The notes: generated by a model not told the origin, from the sequence alone. Numbered from the stretch's first letter, positions 12,301-20,086 are shown. The stretch: DNA of 64,000 bases from Nitrosomonas sp. Is79A3 (GCF_000219585.1 NC_015731.1:2046001-2110000); one strand, 5' to 3'. Translations and numbers: made by a program.

Positions 12301-14673
12301 TCTGTCTTGGTATCCTGCATCAATTAAGGTGCGTTGAGCTACTTCCAATGCCATCAACTGCATCGGATCAATAGATTCTATCGACTTTGGCGGCATTCCA
12401 TAGCGAATTGGGTCAAAAGGCATATCATCGAGAAATCCGCCCCATTTTGAATAAATCTTATCCTTCGCTGAGCGATCCTCATCAAAATATAAGCGCCAAT
12501 CCCACCGATGTAACGGGATTTCAGTAATAGCATCAACTTTATTAAGAATATTATTCCAATAATCTTCGATTGAATTTGCTTTCGGGAGCAGACATGCCAT
12601 GCCAACAATGGCAATATCAACAGGCTTCTCGGTGAGAAGCTGGGATTCCCTGCTAATCTTTGAAAATCGGGTAACAAGCAGTTCAGCAGCATCTTCAGTT
12701 ACCTGTTGATGAAGCAATCTTATGTCAGTAACTTCCGATCTTAGCGTTGCAACTTGACCGAGCATATACATGCCTTCTTCGTGTTGCTTGTCTTCATCAA
12801 GATAGTGTAGTTTGCCTTTAGCACCTTTCCGAATGGAGCCTTTTGATGCAATCCGCAACCGGCCCATAATTAAATCATCTAATATTTTGCGACCTTCGTC
12901 AGCTGGCACATCTTTTTTACGCAGCAGCGAACGCTTACGAAAGAATTCCTTGGCAAATGGGGTGTACGCGCAACAACTTGCATGGCCATGACCTGATTCT
13001 AAATTAACTGTTCGGGTACATCTAATGACTTCTTCTTGATATAAGGGAAGTATCGCGGAACTACTGACGATTTCTCTCGTAAATAAATAAGCACTCCCCA
13101 TCAGAATTCCTATTTTTACTTTTTTTGCAGCCAATGGAGCCACAAGAACTTGCACAATTGCAGAAGAAATCGCATCATGGATACCGCCAGCGAAGAGAAT
13201 CTCTAATTCATCACCTTGTACTTTCCCGTTTTGCAATTCTATTAATAAACGGTCTACCATTGCGCTCCAGAGCACAAAACTACTCAGTGGTCCTATATGG
13301 CCTCCGCATTCACGACCCTCAAAAATAAAGCGGCGTGCACCTTCTTGGATAAAAAGCGAAATTAAATCTGCGGTAGGCACATGAAGGAAAGCAGGAATCT
13401 TTGCAGCTTCCAAGCGAACGGCTTGGTCTGGTCGACCACCAGCGATAATTGCGTATCTAGGATGAAACTCGATTGCTAATGTTAATTGCTCTTCAAATAA
13501 TTCCTGAGGAACAAAACCTAGCAAACCAATTCCCCAAGGATTATCACCAAGCAAGTGGTCCGTCTCCGACAATAACTTTCTTAATGCAGATCCTTTCAGT
13601 AAGGCAAATGCCAACATTGGCAAGGCTCCACCGTTTGCTATGGCTGCAGCAAATTCAGCAGAATCGGACACTCTGGTCATTGGCCCTTGCACTAGAGGAT
13701 AAGGAATACCCAAAGCTTCTGCCAGCGGAGCGTTCTGAGATATTATTTTAGCTTCAATTGCTTGGCACAGATTTTCTTCAATAGCCGTATCAACTGCTTT
13801 AAATAGATCAACTATATGCTTATATTTCTTTTGCCATGGACCAGCAAAGCAAATATCTTGGCCTATTGGCAATAATCCTTTTCGTAATTCCTTCCAGTTA
13901 ATTTTAGTGTTTACCAAGCGCTTGAGCGTATCGTAGCCTTGTCCCTCACCCTCACGCATAAATGCCTGCACATCAATAAAACCAGGACGAACGAGTAAGC
14001 GGAAGTATTCACCAACTTCTCCATTACCAACTAGAACAGTCTCATTTCCTGCTAGATTACTAAACATAGAACGCAAGAAATCAGGTAATCGTGATTCATC
14101 CATCAACAATACTTGGGAATCAAAAACTCCACCAGCCGCACCTACTGCACTGCAGGCTGCTGCAACTTGAGGAGTCAAACCTCCATGGATATATAATGGC
14201 AAAGTAGTTTGCTTGTGCCATTTTTGAAATAGAATAAAACTACTATTTTCACCAACAAAACCGCCAGCTTCATTACCTTTAACAACCAATCCATCGACTA
14301 ATTGATCGAGAGGTTGATTTGTCCAACAAGATTGTTTCAACTCGGCAAGAACCTTAACTCCCGCATGTCGTAGTTCTTGGAAAAAGGCTTTATAGATACT
14401 GACAATCTTGGAATCAACTATTAACCAATGCAAACCTTTTTTGGTGCAATCGTGAATTCCTGCGATAAGATATTCATCCAGTTGATCGACTTTAAGACCA
14501 TATCCATGACAGGATTTTTTGGCCAACAGGTCAAGTTGATTCACAATTAATGTAGAATTTATTTCGTATTCAGCATTAAGAACTCCAACCCCCCCTGATC
14601 GGCAAGCAGAAATAATCAAAGTTATATCGCCATGTTCTATCGGTGTATAAACAAATTTTATGAATTCAGACAT
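6397..14673 (-). CDS. PUFA-synthase-like megasynthase: ER-ER-KS-AT-ACP-KR-DH
   Basis: This 2758-residue protein opens with two nitronate monooxygenase-type flavin enoyl reductase units. The first (about 1-290) has a degenerate KGNEAGGFVG. The second (about 310-610) has an intact GRECGGHIGP with His459. The ketosynthase (about 685-1130) carries Cys873, His1008 and His1048. The acyltransferase (about 1235-1540) has Ser1347 in GHSYGEF. MSEYFETMRQFLETQ lies at 1701-1715, then a Gln-rich linker and a single ACP with Ser1849 in LGIDSIKR. The ketoreductase (about 2150-2400) has ATGGARGV and Tyr2343. The C-terminal dehydratase has His2486 in HRIDGIPVLP. PfaD-type reductases are usually separate proteins, so the N-terminal fusion is notable. 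There is no thioesterase. It is the first gene of the operon. Confidence 0.9.
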   Translation of the reverse strand: MSEFIKFVYTPIEHGDITLIISACRSGGVGVLNAEYEINSTLIVNQLDLLAKKSCHGYGLKVDQLDEYLIAGIHDCTKKGLHWLIVDSKIVSIYKAFFQELRHAGVKVLAELKQSCWTNQPLDQLVDGLVVKGNEAGGFVGENSSFILFQKWHKQTTLPLYIHGGLTPQVAAACSAVGAAGGVFDSQVLLMDESRLPDFLRSMFSNLAGNETVLVGNGEVGEYFRLLVRPGFIDVQAFMREGEGQGYDTLKRLVNTKINWKELRKGLLPIGQDICFAGPWQKKYKHIVDLFKAVDTAIEENLCQAIEAKIISQNAPLAEALGIPYPLVQGPMTRVSDSAEFAAAIANGGALPMLAFALLKGSALRKLLSETDHLLGDNPWGIGLLGFVPQELFEEQLTLAIEFHPRYAIIAGGRPDQAVRLEAAKIPAFLHVPTADLISLFIQEGARRFIFEGRECGGHIGPLSSFVLWSAMVDRLLIELQNGKVQGDELEILFAGGIHDAISSAIVQVLVAPLAAKKVKIGILMGSAYLFTREIVSSSAILPLYQEEVIRCTRTVNLESGHGHASCCAYTPFAKEFFRKRSLLRKKDVPADEGRKILDDLIMGRLRIASKGSIRKGAKGKLHYLDEDKQHEEGMYMLGQVATLRSEVTDIRLLHQQVTEDAAELLVTRFSKISRESQLLTEKPVDIAIVGMACLLPKANSIEDYWNNILNKVDAITEIPLHRWDWRLYFDEDRSAKDKIYSKWGGFLDDMPFDPIRYGMPPKSIESIDPMQLMALEVAQRTLIDAGYQDRDFNRDRASVILGVSGGTGDVGTQYGLRAELPRFYGSLPENIADRLPEWTEDSFAGLLNNVSAGRIANRLNLGGVNFTTDAACASALAALYQSVSELTSGRSDFVITGGIDTVQGPFGYLCFSKTQALSPRGRCSSFDASADGIVISEGIAMVALKRLNDAERDGDRIYAVIKGTGGSSDGNAKGMTAPLPEGQLRAMRRAYVQAGFDPNTVGLFEAHGTGTVAGDTAELESTMKLIKESEYNPKQAVIGSVKTMIGHTKATAGIAGLIKAALALHRRVLPPHRWASQPNQVLQQADCPFQLIDQAQPWIVSETVPRRASVSSFGFGGTNFHIALEEYTQEYREWLRPVTSQQWPAELLLWSDDSRGGLVAQLGDIEKALQNIQSLELRDIANSLAKKWQMNNEIVAIVAKDLTELIEKIKVLLAYFQDKNVKLPAGVYHGSGKVPAGKLAILFPGQGSQYTGMLREVSLHFPIYAEILTEADRILNEAFSHRYGESKRLSHFIFPRGCYSEEAKAKAQQTLTSTDIAQPALGAIEAGLWKLLQTFGIEPDMLAGHSYGEFVALHASGAIDLNTLMTLSSARGRFIIDAAKKEINELGTMLAVQACREDIEAALSDQNDVVIANHNAPLQSVLSGSHSAIESAEKKLLAAGIITNQIPVAAAFHSSLVKPAQHALANLIDNMEWQPCRIPVYSNTTAKPHAAEVSVTKKLMAEHLVSSVEFVSEIESMYQDGARIFLELGPKSVLSKLTDKILTNQPHKAISIDDGSGLSGMLNALGQLICAGVNLDVMKLFSHRDCMSGDPAKLESLQRHNAVPKHVWMLNGSGVRQANQPIKQIGVTADQVVNQSLTIATVQASTDEAQVSEYQINQVSQVNAAGLANAKQIQQQKTWKKENQMRERRPLTNSGNSAVMSEYFETMRQFLETQERVMTAYIGEPIVDQGSIREQRIISSYTPSKVQAYEAVQEQEPAKQNQVMQIPDKKTVAAVSANETTIQNTSNVTSAQVIDIADKSKEKNKVASSLDRDSITKILLGVIEDKTGYPPDMIGLDQNLESDLGIDSIKRIEIVGTLLQKLPENYRQELGENRSKLNTQSTLNGILDILANLKAGGTVTVPFNFAEVGGMTSVISHPPRHIIESKQENIDKTALKQLKQGHYLITEDELGIADELMKKLISRGCTVNLLKRETLSHDDLLINWCNSHKNEFHELAGVIHLAQLSRDWLKTNATLDEWRKQLQINEKSFFVLLHDFSDKFVKDTHIVSASALGGFFNRNGSISHGGLSIQSGAVGMLKSLFDERPTLRIRAIDIDPSQNSSEISSILLDEMELVGGRLEVGYPDGKRTVFHTVFSPVNIDVANSKKLQDIIVLATGGARGVTAEVLRELALPGNTLILTGRSALADKEPEILKTLTTADALRQYFISEARSNNTSITPAKIGQKINAVLATREMYSNIEDFKQRGAIVEYHAVDVTNEDEMHHLLSDVYTRHGRIDGVVHGAGIIEDKLLADKKIDSWTRVVETKVMGLLILQKYLRLESLKFLTVFSSVAGRYGNSGQSDYATANEIMNRLCCQLKMNWNNQVNIIAFCWGPWGQTKFGAGMVTAETEAKFAKNGVRLVTAGIGHQLFKDELMRINNTDVEIICGEGPWEKRESTIGEIKKSSQISDAHHIGPLIGRSEKVILTKNNQAINFHIDAKQNYLQHHRIDGIPVLPAAAALEMFAEIAQHLWNGWKVVEIQNFCLLKGIELKDDVRNFSIVISPPPYGSSAGFEVNAILQSEKKDSKPLIHYKSTLRLEQKLPHGIEQVNKFHSEKKLTVTKAYNELLFHGPCFQVIEDIEGLSTLGASATVKTTCPANWIINADKHDKWIFDPAIIDSAAQMGILWTRNFRDETALPTKFGRVVRYQETLPDQLYMEFELIPSQDSNLLRANIYFSDIAGQMVFLIENMECISSKALNRLGGSARITSNAIELFSGEL

Positions 14674-15316
14674 AATTTTATCTTAATTACCTGTTAGTTT
14701 TAGGAAGTTAAATACTTGCTAAAAAATATTAAGTTACTGATATTTATAAATTATAATTCATTCTCGAATCAGAAAGTCAAATTAGGTAACATATCCGCTG
14801 TAGTGCAGTGAATATACGGTTAATAGTGTAGCTAAGTTGAGTAATATTTAATTCTGCATCCATTAAATTCATTTGCACTAAATTATACTAGCGATTTGTA
14901 TAACACTACACGCTTGTTTTTTAAGCGCGTTGTAGAACAGTTAAACTTGATTTGATGCAAAAAAATGATGGCTACAAAGTTGCGATGCTCATAAGCTAAC
15001 AACCTACGTGATCATGTCGATACATTCAAAAAAATTCATATAGAATGTTGCGCCTAATTGCTCCAAGAAACATCGCAGGTTATTATCTAAACACAGAATA
15101 CGGTATTTAACGCTCTGATTCATCCGAGTGATTTGCGCGTATACATGTCAGACAATTCTGATATTTTGGATCTAATAAACATTTTATGATGCAATCAGTT
15201 TATAATTGCTGATTTTGTATTTCAGTACTGCAAATTCATTCATAAGTTTTTCCAAGAAAGTTTTCGATAAGGATACTATGCGCAAAATCGTATACATATA
15301 TAAAATAGTTAAATCA
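14674..15316. other. AT-rich intergenic region upstream of the megasynthase operon
   Basis: This stretch of about 640 bases has no supportable gene. It must contain the promoter of the minus-strand megasynthase operon, but no convincing -35/-10 pair stands out. A 39-codon minus-strand frame at 15004-15123 has an ATG but no ribosome binding site and no recognisable similarity; it is either noise or a decayed remnant. Confidence 0.5.
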
Positions 15317-15906
15317 CCTCCGGCAGAGCCGGAGGCTTATAGCTGGAGTCCCTCAAAAGGGCTGTTTGTGAGCCGCTAAAGCGGCATTTGCATATCCAAT
15401 TTCAACTGATCATATCGCTCATCTTCTTTTTCCTGATCTCGTATGTACGCTTTGACCATTTCTTCATCCAAACCCACAGCCGAAACAAAATATCCACGCG
15501 CCCAAAAATTTTCTCCCGTGAAGTTCTTTCTTCTTCCCAATTGACGTGCTATTGCTATCGCACTTTTACCTTTGATAAAACCCACAACATGTGATACCGA
15601 GTACTTCGGTGGAATGCTTATGCACATGTGGATGTGATCCAGCATCAAATGTCCTTCTACAATCACGCTTTCTTTCTGATTTGCAAGATCATGCAGCACT
15701 GCCCCTATGTGCTTCCTAAGCTTACCAAATATCATCTTCTTTCGCCTCTTGGGTATAAATACCACATGGCATTTACAATCCCACCGTGCATGACTCAAAC
15801 TTTGGTACTCCTTCATCTTTGACTCCTCGTCACGTGATTGGGACGAGAACGGTACGACGATTGCCGTAACGGTCAAACCTTCAGGAGTCCCCGGCAGAGC
15901 CAGGGG
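15317..15906 (-). mobile_element. IS200/IS605-family insertion sequence
   Basis: The element contains a single tnpA and is bounded by subterminal hairpins rather than inverted repeats, as expected for this family. The hairpin at 15317-15335 is an 8-bp perfect stem (CCTCCGGC and its complement) with a 3-base loop. The hairpin at 15889-15906 is similar but has one bulged base. Both share the core CGGCAGAGCC. A further small hairpin (CCGCTAAAGCGG) lies just after the tnpA stop. The exact cleavage points cannot be fixed by eye, so the ends are approximate. No tnpB is present. Confidence 0.8.
15376..15816 (-). CDS. tnpA: IS200/IS605 transposase TnpA (HUH, Y1)
   Basis: The gene encodes a 146-residue Y1 transposase acting on single-stranded DNA. 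The HUH motif is in LDHIHMCI and the likely catalytic Tyr is in VKAYIRDQE; the N-terminal HARWDCKCHVVFIPKRR is typical of the family. The frame is open 20 codons further upstream, but the ATG at 15814-15816 has a GAGGAG ribosome binding site about seven bases before it and gives the usual family length. The reading frame is intact, so the element may still be active. Confidence 0.9.
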   Translation of the reverse strand: MKEYQSLSHARWDCKCHVVFIPKRRKKMIFGKLRKHIGAVLHDLANQKESVIVEGHLMLDHIHMCISIPPKYSVSHVVGFIKGKSAIAIARQLGRRKNFTGENFWARGYFVSAVGLDEEMVKAYIRDQEKEDERYDQLKLDMQMPL

Positions 15907-16263
15907 TTTACCTATTATTAATTATGCCAAGTTGACTTTCTAGTTTCTAGTTATCAGAGATGCAATTTTGACTGTCGTGATCTGAATAGATGATCTAAAT
16001 CAAGCTATTTGCTAGAAAGCTTACTAGCGATAACCGAAATAATAACTACCAACTGATTTTTTGGTGATTGTCACACTCGGGCGTAGCCTACCAGAATTCA
16101 TCTCGAATATATCTTTATCCAAAGGAAGCATGATCTCGTTAGACTTTTACACCAATTTCGATGTAATGCGTCTCTCTATTTTAAGCATGCAATATTACTT
16201 ATATATTACCCACACACTATTAATAAGTTATATAGATCATATTATGTAATCCACATTGTTATT
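15907..16263. other. Intergenic region without recognised content
   Basis: About 360 AT-rich bases separate the IS200 element from the 3' end of the esterase gene. I see no tRNA, no strong hairpin and no frame with a credible start. The short open frames present look like chance. Confidence 0.4.
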
Positions 16264-17130
16264 TCATCTCGAAAACATAAATCGAGTAATAATTTCCGGC
16301 AAATTCACAACTCTCATTATCGAAGGCAGCCCATGACCAGCATCAGGAAGGATCTGTACAGACACATTAGCGCCTGCACTCTTTAATTTTTGTTCGGTGC
16401 TGGATACAGAATTCCATTTAATTTTTGCCCGAGATTTTGGACCATAGCCGCCTTCAACCGGCACATTATCATCTAACTGACCATGGATATGGAGAACATT
16501 AACGCCACTAGCATTAGAACATGCTTCAACCATTAAAGGACCTGAGATAGCCAGAATGCCGGCAACATTTCCCTTTTCACACATTAATCGATAAGCCATC
16601 ATCGATCCATTGGAATACCCTACTATAAAAATTTTCTTCGGATCAATTTCTTGCGTTTTAATCATTTCTCTAATGAATGATTCTATATAAGAAACATCAT
16701 CGATATTTAATCTGGCTGCATCACCACAACAACCGCCTCCTGCATTCCATGTCAAATTGTTAGGGGTGAATCTACCCCCTGTACCGCCTAGATAAGCAAC
16801 AGCGAACCCATTACTTTCTGCTACTGGTCGCATATTTAATGTGTTTGCAATCAAGTCGGGATTTCCTAACCCACCATGCAAGACAATCAGTAATGGAATT
16901 CCTGATTGATCTGGTCTATAAAAAAGATATTTTCTTCCATTAAAAATGGAATTTTGATAATGCTGAGCGTTAGTCGCTACAGCATTCTTCATCATTTCCT
17001 TAAATTTGCCTGGATTCAAATCATTACCGACAGCACGAGGGGAAGCGCACCCACCGAGGATTAAAGTAGATAAAATAACCAAAAATACATTTCTCATTAT
17101 GTAAAACCCAAAAGATTTTATTTCATTCAT
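16264..17130 (-). CDS. LpqC/PHB-depolymerase-like esterase lipoprotein
   Basis: This is a 288-residue alpha/beta-hydrolase of the carbohydrate-esterase-1/polyhydroxybutyrate-depolymerase type. The nucleophilic Ser is in GYSNGSMM, the acid in HIHGQLDDNVP and the His in DAGHGLP. LIVLHGGLG carries the oxyanion-hole region, and a Cys-rich GGGCCGDAA loop resembles LpqC proteins. The N-terminus has a lipobox, LILGGC, so the mature protein is probably membrane-anchored outside the cytoplasm. The start is uncertain: the ATG at 17128-17130 has a weak AAGAG, while the ATG at 17095-17097 gives a shorter, more typical signal peptide but has no ribosome binding site. Short-chain polyester or acetylated polymer substrates are plausible but unproven. 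Confidence 0.8.
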   Translation of the reverse strand: MNEIKSFGFYIMRNVFLVILSTLILGGCASPRAVGNDLNPGKFKEMMKNAVATNAQHYQNSIFNGRKYLFYRPDQSGIPLLIVLHGGLGNPDLIANTLNMRPVAESNGFAVAYLGGTGGRFTPNNLTWNAGGGCCGDAARLNIDDVSYIESFIREMIKTQEIDPKKIFIVGYSNGSMMAYRLMCEKGNVAGILAISGPLMVEACSNASGVNVLHIHGQLDDNVPVEGGYGPKSRAKIKWNSVSSTEQKLKSAGANVSVQILPDAGHGLPSIMRVVNLPEIITRFMFSR

Positions 17131-17311
17131 AGATGTGCTCTTATATGTATCGGTATTGCCTCAGTGCAGCAGATTTTAGTCTTTTATTTTTATGCTATTA
17201 ATTTTTGAAGAACCTCAGCAGCTAAACAAATACAAAACAACTTATTAGCATTGGATTAACCAAGGCCGAAAAGCTAAAGACAAAGTATGAATCTTTGAGT
17301 CTTATAAACCA

Positions 17312-17420
17312 GGATTTTCCATTAGAACCTCAAATTTTAATAAAATCAGCAAATTACTACAATATTCTGTTTTCTGAATACTCCAACAAATCAATCAATT
17401 AGTCTTCTAATGGAAAATCC
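17312..17420. repeat. 16-bp perfect inverted repeat spanning 109 bp
   Basis: The arms are 17312-17327 (GGATTTTCCATTAGAA) and its exact complement at 17405-17420, separated by 77 AT-rich bases. The repeat begins 56 bases after the stop of the PEP-CTERM gene. The arms are too far apart for a classic terminator. No exact target duplication flanks them, although ATAAACCAGGATT and ATAAATCAGGATT lie at the two borders. A decayed miniature transposon is possible. Confidence 0.7.
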
Positions 17421-17476
17421 GAAATAAATCAGGATTATTTTATCATCATGCGCTAGCCTTCTTAAACTTACTAGTA

Positions 17477-18124
17477 TTAGGTCAAGATTAACTTTCTACG
17501 AAATGCTAAATAACTAAGCAACCCCAACCCAATAAGCAGCATGGAGTAAGCTTCCGGTTCAGGTACAACAGGTATAGATGCAACATTCACACCGATGACG
17601 AAATCATCCCAATCACCGTAAAGCGCACTGCCTGCACTGTCATTGTAGCCAATTACATACTGAAAAATACTTGATCCAATATGCACATCCGTTCCAATGA
17701 GTCCAATCGATGTACCTTTATACCAAGCCCCCCCGTTGATAGCGAATTTATCAGTATTACCTTCAAACATGAAGTTTAACGGCCCAGCTGCGCTAACCTG
17801 AGAGCTTACTGAAGTTCCGACTAAATCAGATTCAAGCAATGCGGTGCCACCTAAAATATCATAAAACTTGTCGACAAAGGTAACGGACTCCGCACCGAGA
17901 AATGTGTAAGTAACTATCCCAGATCCAGGACCAGTGAAGTCAAGATGACCCACGTTCAATGTTGAACCAATAGGCTCTGAAGTTAAGCCACTAATTCCAT
18001 TGAACGGTTGAGTTAAAGTTACTGTGCTCGTTGTCACAAATGAAAGCCCTGCATGCGCGGTACCTGTCGTAATCAGCAATCCTGCCAGAACGAATACTTG
18101 TCTTATCGAAAATCCTTTATTCAT
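17477..18124 (-). CDS. PEP-CTERM sorting-domain exported protein
   Basis: This 215-residue protein has an N-terminal signal peptide (about residues 1-25, cleavage near AHA-G) and a typical C-terminal PEP-CTERM tail: VVPEPEAYSM, a hydrophobic segment, then AFRRKL. Such proteins are exported, processed by an exosortase and linked to exopolysaccharide or surface display. The middle is Gly/Ser/Thr-rich and beta-strand-like, with no enzyme motif that I recognise. The ATG follows AGGGG at good spacing. The exosortase itself is not in this window. The gene is transcribed divergently from the MBL-fold hydrolase gene. Confidence 0.85.
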   Translation of the reverse strand: MNKGFSIRQVFVLAGLLITTGTAHAGLSFVTTSTVTLTQPFNGISGLTSEPIGSTLNVGHLDFTGPGSGIVTYTFLGAESVTFVDKFYDILGGTALLESDLVGTSVSSQVSAAGPLNFMFEGNTDKFAINGGAWYKGTSIGLIGTDVHIGSSIFQYVIGYNDSAGSALYGDWDDFVIGVNVASIPVVPEPEAYSMLLIGLGLLSYLAFRRKLILT

Positions 18125-18479
18125 TTTTATCCCCTGGGAATTTGTTATTTAGCTTACAAAGAAATCTAAAAAATCTCATGATAAATAATTCGTTAATATT
18201 ATTGCTTGTAACAAGGTTATTTTAACTTAGTGAAGAAATAAACTCCATAGTCTGTTATTCCTTAAATATCAGGACATTTTCAGGACATTGTCAATCTAGA
18301 TTGGGCTAATGAATTATGCTACTGTGTAAAATCATATTTAATTTGCGAATCTAATACGAAATTATAGCGTTCGTATTCGAAATATTAATTCTGAGTTCTT
18401 GCCAGTAATTTAGATGGTTAGACATTTCTTTTAATTTCGCATTTTTTTCTTAGCGATAAGTTTGTAATTGGAGAAAACA
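18125..18479. promoter_or_regulatory. Divergent intergenic region with an 11-bp tandem repeat
   Basis: This 355-base gap separates two diverging genes and must hold both promoters. Two adjacent copies of TCAGGACATT(T/G) lie at 18269-18279 and 18280-18290; a one-helical-turn spacing is consistent with a regulator site, but the function is a guess. No sigma-54 motif is visible upstream of the PEP-CTERM gene. Confidence 0.4.
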
Positions 18480-19787
18480 ATGAGTAAAAATCTTTTAAGT
18501 TCGATACTTTTTTTTATACCTTTTTTGCGAAAAGGAACGTTCTGTAACGGACTATTGCTATTGTTTACTCTTTTCTATGTGCCACAATTTGCAACTGCTG
18601 CCAGTGCAATCAAGATAAATAATAATATATATATGGCTCAGGGCAGTAGCAATATTTCAAGTAACACCTTTATGGTAATCACCAATCAAGGAGCAGTGAT
18701 CATTGATACATCCAGTCCCGCCGCTGCTCCACAACATTATGAGATGCTGAAAGCAGTTAGCAGTGCACCCATTCGTTATATCATTATAACGCACGGTCAC
18801 GGTGATCACACTGGCGGCATCGATCTTTGGAAGGAAAGTGGAACTCAAGTTATAGCTCAGAATAACCTTATCGAGTTCTTAGATTACCAGACACGATTGA
18901 AAGGATTCTTTGCAGTACGCAACGCTAAACAAGCAGGTCAACCTATACCGGTCATTTCGAATCCTAATCCCGGTAACTTCGCAGGCCAAAATCCCGCAGA
19001 TATTCTGTTCGATAAAAAATATCAATTTACACTTGGCGAGTTGACTTTCCAGCTCTTTAGCACACCCGGCGAAACGCCAGATCATCTGAGTGTCTGGATC
19101 CCCGAATTGCAAGCGGCTTTTGTTGGAGACAATTTTTATAACTCGTTTCCGAATATTTATAGCTTACGAGGCACGAAACCTCGGTGGGCATTAGATTATG
19201 TTCAATCGTTAAATAAAGTTTTATCCTGGAAACCAAGATTGATGTTGCCCAGTCATGGCATGCCGGTTTCTGGAAATGCAACGATTACGCAGAAGCTGAC
19301 GCAATATCAAAATGCTATTCTCTATGTGCATGACGCAGTAGTTGCTGGTATGAATGCTGGCACCGATGTGTTTACTTTAATGAATAGCATACAATTGCCA
19401 CCTGATTTATATGTAGGTGAAGCCTACGGACGAGTCAGTTGGTCTATTCGAGGAATCTATGAAGGCTACGCAGGATGGTTCGATGCTAACCCGTCGAGTA
19501 TGTATTCTGATCCTCCACAAGTAGCCTTATCGGAGTTAGTAAGTCTTGCTAGCGGTGTCGATAATGTGATTCAACGTGCTCAGGAGATCCTTCTTTCGAG
19601 TGAAGATGCCGTGTTAGCGCTACATTTGGCTGATGCTGTTTTGGCCGCAGATGGAAATAATATCGGCGGTTGGACTGTGCGTCGCGATGCGCTGGTCAAG
19701 TTGAAAAGTCTCTCGACAAACGGAATTGAAAAGAATTGGCTGCAATCTGGCATTGATGAAGCCAATGCGAAATTAAATTCGCCCTGA
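18480..19787 (+). CDS. Secreted MBL-fold hydrolase with alkyl-sulfatase-like dimerisation region
   Basis: This 435-residue metallo-beta-lactamase-fold protein has a signal peptide of about 40 residues ending near ATAASA. The zinc motif is ITHGHGDHTGG; further ligands are probably the His in PGETPDHL, the Asp in FVGDNF and the His in LPSHGMP. The C-terminal part, with YGRVSWSIRGIYEGYAGWFD and a helical tail, resembles the dimerisation region of SdsA/BDS1-type alkyl sulfatases, but the protein is shorter than those enzymes, which have about 600-650 residues. An in-frame TTG lies 12 bases upstream, but the ATG at 18480 has GGAG at good spacing. It is probably a periplasmic sulfatase or hydrolase of unknown substrate. 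Confidence 0.75.
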   Translation: MSKNLLSSILFFIPFLRKGTFCNGLLLLFTLFYVPQFATAASAIKINNNIYMAQGSSNISSNTFMVITNQGAVIIDTSSPAAAPQHYEMLKAVSSAPIRYIIITHGHGDHTGGIDLWKESGTQVIAQNNLIEFLDYQTRLKGFFAVRNAKQAGQPIPVISNPNPGNFAGQNPADILFDKKYQFTLGELTFQLFSTPGETPDHLSVWIPELQAAFVGDNFYNSFPNIYSLRGTKPRWALDYVQSLNKVLSWKPRLMLPSHGMPVSGNATITQKLTQYQNAILYVHDAVVAGMNAGTDVFTLMNSIQLPPDLYVGEAYGRVSWSIRGIYEGYAGWFDANPSSMYSDPPQVALSELVSLASGVDNVIQRAQEILLSSEDAVLALHLADAVLAADGNNIGGWTVRRDALVKLKSLSTNGIEKNWLQSGIDEANAKLNSP

Positions 19788-19880
19788 AATCTAAGATCTC
19801 CTGCGCGACGACCATGTATAACCTCAGAGCTATGTCAGTTAGGTTTGCATACCTTAGATTGGATGAATCTAATTTAAATA

Positions 19881-20024
19881 GGCTATGTCACAATTGGTTG
19901 TTGAAAATGACCTGCAAACTAACACGATTTATTTTTAATCAATTGGTTATATTTTTTTATGGTTATCAAAAAATCATTTGCCATCAGTGAATTGGAAAAT
20001 TCAACAACTAACTGCTACATAGCC
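19881..20024. mobile_element. 144-bp MITE with terminal inverted repeats and 8-bp target duplication
   Basis: The ends 19881-19905 and 20000-20024 form inverted repeats of 25 bp (GGCTATGT at the outer end, GTTGTTGAA at the inner end) with four mismatches. Immediately outside, TTTAAATA occurs exactly at 19873-19880 and again at 20025-20032, giving an 8-bp direct repeat. The interior has no open frame. This is the structure of a miniature inverted-repeat transposable element mobilised in trans. An 8-bp duplication with GG-initiated ends suggests a parent such as an IS1595- or ISL3-type element, but no parent is present here. Confidence 0.85.
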
Positions 20025-20086
20025 TTTAAATACTATGAAGATAGTTAATCGATCATCCAATTTCACATATTTAATTAGGAGGAGCT

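Noticed and set aside
15004..15123. 39-codon minus-strand frame upstream of the megasynthase operon
   Set aside because: It has no ribosome binding site and no recognisable similarity, and it lies in AT-rich DNA beside an insertion sequence.
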